Positions 1-9,832 of a DNA stretch of 64,000 nt are shown here, in pieces. The number at the start of each line of letters is the position of its first letter. Position 1 is the stretch's first letter. Origin of the DNA: Prosopocoilus inquinatus (Eukaryota; Arthropoda; Insecta; Coleoptera; Lucanidae); assembly GCA_036172665.1 (NCBI GenBank), contig CM069875.1:19251806-19315805 (forward strand). Direction: 5' to 3'. A program made the position numbers and the translations under genes. Below the pieces are notes generated by a model. That model saw only the letters and a program-made list of their open reading frames with translations. It was not told the DNA's origin and searched no databases.

Positions 1-146
1 TGCACTTTTATAATCTTCCCTACTCTATTTCTAACTTTTCCGGTTTTTGGAAAAGTAAATGCACCATAATACCTTTTAAAATTTAATAAAACAAATTATT
101 CTAAAATAATCACAAAGCAACACAAAACCTGTGGCTGTAATCCAAA

Positions 147-311
147 TAAATAGTGAGAAAACCCCTCGACCACATTAATTCACTGAAAGCGAATACGTAT
201 TTCGGTAACGAAGTTACCATCTTCAGCGCTAAACTGATATATCAGTTACCGAAATACGTATTCGCTTTCAGTGAATTAATGTGGTCGAGGGGTTTTCTCA
301 CTATTTATTTA
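147..311. repeat. Foldback repeat with hammerhead-like core
   Basis: Two arms of roughly 60 bp (about 147-209 and 246-311) are inverted copies of each other around a 35-bp spacer. The flanks are AT-rich and no target duplication is clear. The left arm read on the minus strand contains a hammerhead-like motif, listed separately. The same core recurs near 5.9 kb. I infer head-to-head copies of a Penelope-type or related retroelement end. The open frame running through the repeat is not a gene. Confidence 0.7.
187..230 (-). ncRNA. Candidate hammerhead ribozyme, stem III palindromic
   Basis: On the minus strand the order is AGCG, then the core CUGAAGA, one extra U, stem II GGUAAC/GUUACC closed by UUC, GAAA, the self-complementary UACGUA, UU, and CGCU pairing with the opening AGCG. 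This matches the type I hammerhead layout with a palindromic stem III, known in Penelope-like elements and thought to act as dimers. The extra base between CUGANGA and stem II is a deviation. Activity is inferred only. Confidence 0.55.
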
Positions 312-1204
312 AATTATTCTAATATCGTTTTATTCAAAAATACGAGGGCCAATATTTGCAAACATTTTCATGTTCACTTGAACATGTTCCCTTCTCTGAA
401 AAATGAATCCACACATTGTAAAACAGTATTTAAAAGAACCAGCACTGATTGAACTCATTTGTATCCACCTATTCGCAAAATTCTTTCTGGAACCTTAGGT
501 AATAATAGGTCGTTGAAATTTTATTTCTTTTGATTCTTTCTATTCGCAGCTCGTTTCTTTCACTATTCATTTTTCATCTTTATTTTCTCATTTTCTGCTG
601 TCTGCAGGCACTTAGCCCTGGGTCACCCTACCTACTATCAGTTTGTTTTAAAGTTGTTTTGACTAATTCTAAACGGAGGTGGAAATTTGTAAACAACTAC
701 TCTTTATCATAATATTTTATTTAAAAAACAGCCTGCATATTTATATAACCGTATAACTTTTAGAATTGATTTACATAATTTGAATCTAAGATTTAAAGGT
801 ATGATTACTCCACCTGCTCACAAAACTGCAATCTATGACAGAAGTTGCTCCTACCAAATAGCCAAAACATAAATTCTGTACCGCTGCATGTACGCAACGG
901 TTGTTCAGAGTGCCTTTAATAAATAAATACATTCACTCACTAACTTAAATTTTGATGCAAATGTTACTTTATTTTTGTTTCATTCTATTAAATGCAACAC
1001 TTCACGATTTAGTTTAGGGATTATTTCAATTTATTTTTGTTTTTTAAAACTTAGGTTATAGTGGAAGAACAATCTAGCAGTAGTTAACTACTGCTAATTG
1101 AACTATCGCCTAAAGATTTTCAGTCTCTTATGTTAGTAGACAATTACTGTTCTCTTGTAAATTGATGGAGCTGAAATAAAGGCATTTTTCATCGTTTATT
1201 TTTA
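312..1204. other. AT-rich intergenic DNA, no gene seen
   Basis: Short open frames here (for example near 530-712) have no recognisable domain, and their composition matches that of the surrounding noncoding DNA. No repeat structure was seen. Confidence 0.6.
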
Positions 1205-2511
1205 TAAAGGGTTTTCCAATAAGGTCGGGTCGATCTTGGCAGGCTGCGGCGGCAATGTTGTTTTAGCGACGTCTGTCAAATCTGTTGTTTATTATTCTGT
1301 CACTGATGCCAAATCACCATGGCAAGTTACACGACTGAGCAACACGTCCAAATGATAAAACTTTATTATCAAAACGAGTGTTCGTTTGCGCAAACGTTGC
1401 GCGCGTTGCGCCCATTTTACGGCAGACGGGGTGGCCCTTCAAAGTCGACCCTCCAACGCTTGGTGGCCAAATTCGAGAAGACCGGCTCGGTAAATAATCA
1501 GCGAACACCCGTACGTCAAAAGAACGCCAGATCGGCCGAGAATATCGCCGCTGTCCGTGAAAGTGTGCAGGAGAACCCGAGGCAGTCAATTCCTCGCCGT
1601 GCACAAGAACTTGGCCTTTCGCAGACTTCAGCTTGGAGAATTCTGCGTCGGGACTTGGGCCTGCACCCGTACAAGATCCAACTGACCCAGGAGCTCAAAG
1701 TCAATGACCATACACAACGCCGTTTGTTCGCTGAATGGGCTTCGGAGCGTTTGGAAGAGGACCCCAGTTTTGGCCAGAAAATCATCTTTAGCGACGAGGC
1801 GCACTTTTGGATGAACGGCTATGTTAATAAGCAAAATTGCCGTATATGGGACGACACCAACCCACACGAGGTTCAGCAGGTGGCAATGCATCCACAAAAG
1901 GTTACCGTTTGGTGCGGATTTTGGGCCGGCGGTGTCATTGGTCCGTACTTCTTTGAAAACGACGTTGGTGAGGCCATTACTGTCAACGGCGAGCGCTACA
2001 GATCGATGATAACCGATTTCTTTTGGCCCGAATTGAACGATATGGACGTGGACGACATGTGGTTCCAGCAGGATGGCGCTACGTGCCACACAGCGAGCGC
2101 CACGATGGACATTTTGCATGAACGATTTGAGGGTATGGTTATTTCTCGCGGAGGTGACGTGAATTGGCCACCAAGATCGTGCGATTTGACCCCACTAGAC
2201 TTTTTCTTGTGGGGTTTTCTGAAGTCGCAGGTCTACGCCAATAGCCCGCAATCGACCGATGCCCTCAAACTCAACATAACTCAGGCCATTGCTCAAATTC
2301 AGCGGGATCTATGCGCCAGAGTCATTGAAAATTGGGTCTCACGGATCCGTGCCACCCTGCGAAGCCGCGGCGGACATTTGAACGATATCATCTTCCGTTC
2401 ATAATGGCACATATGGGCCTTTCAAATAAAAAAAGTATTTCGTTAATTTCTCACACACAGCTTGTTTTATTCTATTTCAACATCGACCCGACCCTATTGG
2501 AAAACCCTTTA
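1205..2511 (+). mobile_element. Complete mariner-like DNA transposon
   Basis: Inverted terminal repeats of 28 bp lie at 1207-1234 and 2482-2509. They begin AAGGGTTTTCCAATA and agree at all but one or two positions. TA lies directly outside both ends (1205-1206 and 2510-2511), which is the IS630/Tc1/mariner target duplication. The 1,303-bp element carries a single uninterrupted transposase gene. Near-identical ends and an intact frame suggest a recent insertion. No second copy is visible in this window. Confidence 0.93.
1319..2404 (+). CDS. Mariner-like transposase (361 aa, intact)
   Basis: It catalyses cut-and-paste transposition of the surrounding element. Residues 5-60 form an N-terminal helix-turn-helix of the DUF4817 type, and a second helix-turn-helix lies around 90-120. 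The DDE/DDD catalytic core follows, with D159 (IFSDEAHFW), D252 (FQQDGATCHTA) and D289 (PPRSCDLTPLDFFLWG). The spacing between the second and third Asp is 36 residues by my count, larger than the 34 of classical mariner, so this is probably a divergent Tc1/mariner lineage. The ATG lies 113 bp inside the left terminal repeat, and the stop is about 78 bp before the right one. All catalytic residues are present and there is no frameshift, so it could be active. The gene is markedly more GC-rich than its flanks, as expected for a recent arrival. Antisense frames over it are shadows. Confidence 0.93.
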   Translation: MASYTTEQHVQMIKLYYQNECSFAQTLRALRPFYGRRGGPSKSTLQRLVAKFEKTGSVNNQRTPVRQKNARSAENIAAVRESVQENPRQSIPRRAQELGLSQTSAWRILRRDLGLHPYKIQLTQELKVNDHTQRRLFAEWASERLEEDPSFGQKIIFSDEAHFWMNGYVNKQNCRIWDDTNPHEVQQVAMHPQKVTVWCGFWAGGVIGPYFFENDVGEAITVNGERYRSMITDFFWPELNDMDVDDMWFQQDGATCHTASATMDILHERFEGMVISRGGDVNWPPRSCDLTPLDFFLWGFLKSQVYANSPQSTDALKLNITQAIAQIQRDLCARVIENWVSRIRATLRSRGGHLNDIIFRS

Positions 2512-4227
2512 CTTGTAAATGATGATTTTATAACACATTTAACAATTGTTACTAAATTGTTTCAAATCAACGTCAGCCGTTTCAAATTTTAAATAAGGAA
2601 AACGAAAAATCTTATTTTACTGTGTGGGGCGTTAATTTCTTGGAGTTAATTTCTTGGAGCAATGTTTCAAATTTCTGGGAACAATTGATGAGAAGGCGGT
2701 AAGGCAAAATAAAATAAAATAGAAAAGACCATTAGGGAAGTGTATCCTTAGAAAGCTGCCGTCATTCAAACTAAGAAGAAAAAAAAAACAAATATCTAAA
2801 AATCCAAAAGAAGTAAGAGAATATTTTAGGTTTTAGTTACTCCTAAATCAAATGATTAGTTTTTGTTCTCGTTATCCTTTGCTGTATTAAGCTTATTTTG
2901 AATCTGTATTCTTCCCCAGTCGAGGGTTCCAGCGTTAAAAAAAAGTTATCTAACTAATCAGCCAAGAACCCAATCAATAAAATCCACGACTACCTATGGA
3001 TAAGACTCACTTGATGAAATTTATTCTTAAACAATGACGTGAACAGATTGATTACCTTGTGAAACAAACCGTCGGAAATACGCTTTTGCCACAATTTTCT
3101 GCTGATAGTCACCACAATTAATAAGTCAAGCCAAGCATGAGCCGCATAAACTGCCTTTGTTTATGTTAAAATTTGCCGACAATTACATATTTTGCCTGAT
3201 GTGAACATATATTTTATTTATTTACATGGAATTGAAAAAAATTAGATTAAATGTGAAAGTATTAGTTTGCGACGTAGATGTTTGCGTTCATTTGCCTATT
3301 ACGCAATTTTAGATCCTTGCTAGGAATGACTTTGCAAATCGCACGCCATTCTACCGCATACTTTTGCTTGGGAATTCTATATTTAATTGTGGTGTCATAT
3401 CATCTAAGAAACTTCGTCATGTTAATGCAATTTGTATGTCTTTTAAGTTGACTTTCTAAGCATACTTATAAAGAGGTTTTTATAATAGAAACATATGTGT
3501 ATGAAAACTTGCATTTTCTCTACTATATGTAGATACCTAGTTTCTATATTATTTGCAGATTTCTAAAAAAATCAATCGAAAATTTTCATACTTATACTTT
3601 AATACTCCTATCATTTTCAATTTCATTTATTTGTTTTTTGTTTTAAAAGCTAGAATACTGGTTTGCATAGAAGCACAAATAGAAGAGGGTGTCAGAGTTA
3701 GGTTATTAGTTTATTTGATTTATTGACTATGTCATTTGACATGACGTAAATGCTAGGGTCCCTAAATGATCTAATTGATAGGATTGTACCGTGGATTAAA
3801 AAAAAACAAAACCTAGAACTGCTACATCGTGAACGATACGGAGCTCCGAAAAGGGCGGATCTGACATTGTGTTTCTGAATCCTCTCCGATATGTTAAATG
3901 TCAATCAAATCTACGACATGTTAAATGTCAATTAAATTCCCGATATGTTAAATTTCAGTCAAATCTAGGGGCTCTAGTAAATAGAGTTACTGACGTAACA
4001 GCAAGGCTTTGCAGTAAAGTAAGTCATACGTCTTCTGTCTGGCGATAATGACCGATGCATAGAGTTTCGTAGATTTGTAAGAAACCAGTTAGAAAAAAAT
4101 AAATAAATTGTGATATAAATTGACCAATCGAATACAAATTCACTAACAACAGAGACAACGACCATAAAAATTCTCGTTGACTGAAAATTTTTAAGCTCGT
4201 GGAATTTCTTAGACGTTTACAATTGCA
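2512..4227. other. Intergenic DNA with no gene
   Basis: AT-rich sequence in which I see no domain-bearing frame. The only structure recognised is the small tandem repeat at 3888-3967, listed separately. Confidence 0.55.
3888..3967. repeat. Short tandem repeat, about 3 copies
   Basis: A unit of roughly 27-30 bp built on GATATGTTAAATGTCAATCA is repeated three times with a few substitutions (near 3889, 3917 and 3946). No coding or regulatory role is visible. Confidence 0.75.
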
Positions 4228-4506
4228 GACCATAACTTCAAAAGGGTCTAAGTGCCAAAAACATGTTTAGAAGTTATAAAGAAAACTGATTTATTAAATC
4301 TTAAGCGCGCATACAAATATCGCCAACTATGATTCATTTATTACACTTTTTATTTAACCACAGGTACAGAGAGCATTTTGCATGACATTAGGCTTTGCCA
4401 TATACCAAATGCCAAATACCCATTTGCTTTCCCAGCAAATGGGTATTTGCTATGAAAATATATTTTTTTTAATTTTTGGCACTTAGACCCTTTTGAAGCT
4501 ATGGTC
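4228..4506. mobile_element. Palindromic miniature element with internal hairpin
   Basis: Inverted arms of about 33 bp (4228-4260 and 4474-4506, beginning GACCATAACTTCAAAAGGG) enclose 213 bp. Inside lies a hairpin of about 15 bp (roughly 4410-4453) in which AAATACCCATTTGC is mirrored. It has no coding capacity. It resembles a foldback or miniature inverted-repeat element. I could not define a target duplication. Confidence 0.65.
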
Positions 4507-5343
4507 TTCAATTTTATTGGTACAGCTAGCGTCATATAAGTGACAAAATCTTGATTGTTCCCATGGTGCTCTTCGTAAAATTTAACAAATAGAAATTTCG
4601 CCCAAAAGGCAAAATTAACACTACATTATTAGAATCGGAGAAAAAAATCTTTATTTAGAAATATGAAAATCCAATCTGGCACCCTTAAGAAAAAAAATTT
4701 GACATTTGTATCTCTACAATTTTGACAGTTTCGGAAAATCTAATGATAAATTTAGATTATCAGTAAGAAAGTGCTTTAATAATGTTGCTAATAATTAACT
4801 TAATCGGTTTTCGATTTCAAAAATTCAAAAACAAAATCGCTTTTTCTCAGTATCTTCAAAGTGAAAACTTTTCAGATTATTAATTAATATAAAAATACGC
4901 AACTTTTTCTTTGATTAAACCAACTTTATATTTCTTAAAATAAATGAGATTCCCAAGTTTAGGTTCGAAAAAAGGAAAACTCTGTGTACAGGATACTTAT
5001 TCTTTAGTATGTTCTATGTCCCCGCATTGAGTTTATAAGAGGGAAAAAAATGCATATTTTTAATTTTACAAAGAGATGCCAAAGAAAGTTTTGTTTAATT
5101 TAAAAAAAAATCGAAAAAATTTTTTTTTCTATTTATACATAACATTTTATTTTGAGGATTTTTAGGTATGATATAACGAAATTTACACTTATTTATTCGT
5201 TAGAATAAGAAGTTTTTTTGGGTCTTTGGACTATTTAATTCCGTATTTTCGTGTTGTTTGGTTAGCTCTTATTTGTAAGGTTTTTCTAACAGTTAATTTT
5301 AGATATTTACATATTAATTTATATTTACTTACACTTAGACATA
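4507..5343. other. AT-rich intergenic DNA, no gene seen
   Basis: Contains poly-A/T runs and only short random frames. No repeat or RNA gene was recognised. Confidence 0.55.
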
Positions 5344-5769
5344 TACAGGGTGTCTCTAGATTAAGAACTTTAAATCAGCTTGTAATTCTCTTTCAAAGGA
5401 GCTAAAGTTCGTTAACTTCCGATGAAAAGTACAGAAGTTATGATATTTTATAAAGTAAATAATTCAACTGTTTTCTCCAACCTTATTAATGGTGATACGA
5501 TAATAAGCCTAAAATCAAAGTTATGCAGAATTAATTCAGCCTTCTAATGACGCTAGCAAAGCTGCACCTTATTCTGAGACTTTTGTTAGTAAGATTAATT
5601 TTTATTGATGAGCCCATTGATTGCGCCCCCTTACGGTCAATTCAGATACTTAAAAATATTTTCTTGGAATTTCTCTTGGCCACTTTTACTATAATTTTTT
5701 TCTCCTGAAGCTATAGATATTACGGTTAGCTATATACCGCTGGTCGCCGCCCATCCTAAGACACCCGTA
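5344..5769. mobile_element. Tc1/mariner-type miniature element
   Basis: The left end reads TACAGGGTGTCTCTAGAT, and the right end in reverse complement reads TACGGGTGTCTTAGGAT. TA lies at both borders. The interior is noncoding. The TIR starting CAGGGTGTC is common for nonautonomous TA-inserting elements of insects. Confidence 0.6.
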
Positions 5770-5871
5770 TATTTTTTAGGATGATTAGATTGTTGTTATT
5801 TTTACATTTTTATGATTTATTAGCATGATTAGGTTATTTTTAGATCTTTTTAAGTGCTTTTAAGTTGGTAG

Positions 5872-5914
5872 CGTACTGAAGATGACAGCTTAGCTGCCGA
5901 AATACGTATCTACG
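5872..5914 (+). ncRNA. Candidate hammerhead ribozyme
   Basis: Reading +, CGTA is followed by core CUGAAGA, one extra U, stem II GACAGC-UUA-GCUGCC (one mismatch), GAAA, palindromic UACGUA, UC, then UACG pairing with the initial CGTA. The layout is the same as the minus-strand motif at 187-230, and the stem III core is shared. Stem II sequences differ while the pairing is largely kept, which favours a real structured RNA. The surrounding sequence (about 5770-5960) is probably the tail of a Penelope-type or related retroelement. Confidence 0.5.
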
Positions 5915-6101
5915 GATATAAAATTATTGTGGGCGGAGATTAATTTCCAGTTACATTTAATTCCGATCAATTATAATATCGTCTAAAAAAAAGTGTCTTC
6001 ATGTGGGAATGTTTCGATTATTGCATAAACAAGTTTTTATATCCAGTCGACCAGAACAGTAATGGTTATTGCGTGCCGTAGAGACTTCTCGGGCTTCGAC
6101 T

Positions 6102-6423
6102 GGTTTATTGTTTGTTTTACAGGGTAGACGCGTTAAAGATTCGAACTTATTCCGTTGCAGCTTATTAGTTCCTCGTATATTTAAGTATATATGGTTGGTT
6201 ATGAGAAACCCAGTATAATTAACTTGTTGCGGTCACTTATCTTTAAATTTCGACAAAAAACTCAATTTTTCCAAGAGTCCGCAACAAATTAGTTTTATTG
6301 GGCGAATTTTAGGAGGAAAGTCTCGTTAAATATTCGAGGAACTACTAATAAGCTGAAGCGACCATAGTCGGAAGAAGTTCGAATCTTTAACGGGTCTGCC
6401 CTGTAAAAACAAAACAATAAACC
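6102..6423. mobile_element. Long palindromic miniature element
   Basis: Arms of about 50-85 bp (from 6102 and ending at 6423) are inverted copies. Outer parts read GGTTTATTGTTTGTTTTACA, and inner parts share GTTAAAGATTCGAACTT. TA dinucleotides sit just outside CAGGG at 6118-6119 and 6404-6405, suggesting TA target use, although the similarity continues outward. No gene lies inside. Confidence 0.65.
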
Positions 6424-6918
6424 GAAACAAATTACTTAGATATTTTATATTAATTTTCATCTGACAAGACGGTGCTTTAATTATTATGCTAGGGCCGCAC
6501 TAGCGCGTATTGCCGTTAATTACTGCGCTATTTGGCATTAGACATAGGTGTAGCTACGACTTAACACGCTAATTTGTTATCGTCGTTATGAATGGCGTTA
6601 AACGTTAGACGATAGCTCGGGTGGCGGTCTGTTTTGACACATCAAAAGTATTTAGCGCGTCATTTAACGCTTATTTTAGCCACACTAGCTAGCATTTGTG
6701 AATTAACTCATCCAACAGGTTTTAGCTTAGTTGTTATGAGTTCAAGCTTGAGCGTAGTTAGAGCTTGAGCTTGGTTAATAATTTTAAATACAATGGGCCG
6801 TATTCAAATCTCATGATTAGAGTCGTTTCTAACTAAAGCCGTGATTAAAATAAACAAAAACGATATAGCTTTATGCGAATTTAATGAGTAAGAGAGTGAT
6901 AGAGAATTACACGACAAA

Positions 6919-9505
6919 TTAACCCTCGCCGCCCGTCTGGGGTCTTCTTTGACCCCACGTAAACTAGAATCTATTTTTTTATGTTTATTCCGGGTGTATT
7001 GTCTTACACCCCTAGATATGCTTCTATCTAACTTCATAGAACACCGTCACAATTGTTTTTTTTGTTTTTGTTGTAGTAAAATATATTTATGGCACAAAAT
7101 ATGCGTTTGGGGTTAATTTTGACCCCCGGTGGGTAATACGTAATAAATTCTTAGCTACGTTTTTATGAAGTTTGGAATGATGTTTAGCATAAATGTGCAA
7201 TTTTTCATGTTTTTACAAGTTGGGGTTTGTTAGTTGGTTGTTGAAATTTATTCTTTTGTAATTGGAAATAAGATTCGGTATAAACTTATAGTTATTCCTG
7301 TTTCTGCAAGTTGTGATTTGTTCGTTGTGACTGTTCGTTGTGTGTCGCAGTATGTTTCGTAATTTTGTGTAATATTAAGCACAAACATGTAATAATTCAT
7401 GTTTCTGCAAGTTATAACATGAAACATGCCAATAGTCAATACTTATAAATGTAGCTCCATGGGAAGCGTTCTCATTCAAAGTTTTACTGAGTGATAAGTG
7501 CTATGAAAATTTATTATGGCGGATTATAATATAAACTTTGCAAGAGGCTACAGTGAAGAACAAACTTTGATGGATGTATACAATTCTGATTTTGAGATCA
7601 TAGATAACGAGAGCGATGGTAGTGATGCAGACGAAGATTTCACTGAACTGCAGGTAGTCGAAGCAAATGCAGCAAATCTAAGAAGCTCAGATACTGATAA
7701 TGAAGACGGGAATGAAGAAGTTTGGATTAGCAAGGATGGAATAATACAGTGGAGTAGTATGGAGCCAGGACGTAAAAAGACACAGTCAAGGAATATTATA
7801 AAACAAATTCCTAGTATATCAAAACATTTAAATTTGTCCACCCGCACAGACTGCTTTTGTGCATTTATGACGAACGAAATCATAGACAAAATATGCTTGC
7901 ACACCAATGAAAGGGCAAATGAACAAAAGGAAAAGAAGTCAAGCCTAAAAAATTGGAAGGAATTACAACGTAGTGAGTTTTATTCAGAAGGGTCACGGGA
8001 AAGATCTAAAAGAATTTTGGTTGGTTATCCAATTTTTAGAGCTACAATGTCCAGACATCGTTTCACGAGCATACTTAGCTGTCTACGATTTGATGACAGA
8101 GGTACACGACAAGTTAGAAAAGAAGCAACTAAGAACAAGACTGAACCTATAGCTGAAATAACTAATATGTTCGTTAGTCAATGCAAGAATGCTTATATAC
8201 CACGTCCAAATATTACTGTGGACGAACACCTGTGTACTTTTATAGGAAGATGTGGTTTCAAGGTTTATATTCCTTCAAAGCCGGGAAAATATGGTATAAA
8301 AATATGGATGGCTGCAGACTGTGACCCTCGATACATTACAAACCTGCAAATATATTCTGGCAAAATAGGAAACACAAAGGAACAGGAACAAGGAAAGCGA
8401 GTGGTGTTAGATTTGGTAACGCACCTAAACGGCTCTGGTCGCAATATTACTACTGATAACTTCTTTACTGGCTACAGTCTTGGGCAGGAATTATTGAAAC
8501 AAAAATTAACTCTTGTCGGAACTGTCGTAAAAACCGTAAAGAGCTTCCTTCCTGCATGCTGCCGTCAAAATGTCGTGAAGAGAAATCATCTGTTTTTGCT
8601 TATGCCAACAATACATTATTAGTTTCTTACGTTCCTAAAAAAGGAAAGGCTGTAGTTTTGTTGTCTACTCAACATAATAGATTTGACGTATCCGACGAAG
8701 AGCACAGAAAACCGGAAGTAATACTAAATTAAAATTCCACTAAATTCGGTGTTGATACTATAGATCAAATGGCTAGGACCTATTCAACAACAAAATCGAC
8801 AAGAAGATGGCCACTTGCAGTATTTTTTGATCTTGTGGATTTTGCTGGAATTAATGCTTACGTATTATTTTCTGTGCTTGACAATACATACAAAAATAAA
8901 ACTGGAAGACGCCGCTTCTTGCTAGAACTAGGTGAGGAATTAGTAAAACAAGAAATAGAACATAGAATTCAATATCCCCAATCCAAGATAAGGAAAATTC
9001 ATAAGGTCATTGAAAATGCAGGGTTTGGAAACTTACTTCAACAATACAAACACCCGGACCTACCACAAAATAAACGAGGAAGATGCAGCATTTGTCCACG
9101 GCAAGCAGACAGAAAAACAAATATTTTATGTGATATGTGCAGTAAATTCGTTTGTAAGGAGCACCTTGAAATGCGCACATTATGTTTTACATGTTCTAGT
9201 TTAACGTTAGATGACAGTGACTCAGACTCATATATTTACTACAGCAAAGTATTCACCTCATAAATAAATTTGCTTTAAAATTCATTTTGTTTATATAGTT
9301 TAGCTTGTATATATAGTTTATATACATTTAGTTTATTAAAGTTTATTAATAACTATCACATACAGACTAATCAATATATATCTTTAAACATTAACATGAG
9401 AAATACGTTTTTTTATAGCAAACCAACGCAATTTTAGGTTTGGTGTCAAAAGTGACCCCAGACGGGCAGTATATAATTTTAAGGTAGACGGGCGGTGAGG
9501 GTTAA
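6919..9505 (+). mobile_element. piggyBac-like transposon with TTAA ends
   Basis: TTAA lies at 6919-6922 and 9502-9505. The termini CCCTCGCCGCCCGTCT and its inverted partner CCCTCACCGCCCGTCT differ at one position. Subterminal motifs around GGGTC...GACCCC occur near both ends. This is the classic piggyBac structure. The transposase inside is broken, so this copy needs a transposase supplied in trans. Confidence 0.93.
7516..9263 (+). pseudogene. piggyBac transposase, frameshifted with one stop
   Basis: The first frame (7516 to about 8525) holds an acidic N-terminus and the start of the DDE_Tnp_1_7 domain, with D236 (NITVDEHLC) and D314 (NITTDNFFTG). Around 8525-8530 a one-base shift moves the conserved reading into another frame, so the open frame runs off to a false stop at 8622. 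The shifted frame continues with an SYVPKKGKAV-like stretch and meets an in-frame TAA at 8730-8732. It resumes with the third catalytic Asp (VDTIDQM) and ends with a cysteine-rich C-terminal domain (CxxC, CxxC, CxxH, CxxC pattern) at about 9085-9200, stopping at 9263. All domains are present, so decay is recent. Family assignment is secure; the lesions could in part be sequencing errors. Confidence 0.9.
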
Positions 9506-9832
9506 AAACGAAGTTAGAATATGGGCCATTTGCACGAAATGGACTGATAAAACAAATCGAGTAATTATGTAATAATCGAGTTTTTAGCCTTGGGTTTTGT
9601 CTGGTCCGGCAATAATACAATAAATTCATAATATAATAATTTACACTCATAGAGTACACTAGTTTCCATCTTGAAATTATTTTATTAAAAAGCGCGTCAT
9701 TTATTGACTTGACGTCAAATGCAACTGTAGCTATTCAATTTATCGCGTAGTTTAATCTATATTTTTTGACGCCTTAATTATTACGATAATGGACGTTAGA
9801 CGTTAACGTTAGTGTCGCCCTAGCATTAAAAT

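Larger units (their letters stand above)
6489..9824. mobile_element. Older terminal-repeat element hosting piggyBac
   Basis: Ends GCTAGGGCCGCACTAGCG (6489 onward) and the inverted GCTAGGGCGACACTAACG (ending 9824) match over most positions. Flanking octamers ATTATTAT and ATTAAAAT agree at 6 of 8 positions, which could be a decayed hAT-type 8-bp duplication. Removing the piggyBac insertion leaves about 750 bp with no gene, so this is a nonautonomous element. Superfamily is uncertain. Confidence 0.55.

Noticed and set aside
1314..2119. Antisense frames across the mariner transposase
   Set aside because: Shadow frames of a clear 361-residue transposase on the other strand.
3888..3967. CRISPR-like array
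   Set aside because: Units are adjacent without spacers and the genome is eukaryotic.
6102..6423. tRNA-like GATTCGAA text
   Set aside because: It belongs to the inverted arms of a miniature element and no cloverleaf can be drawn.
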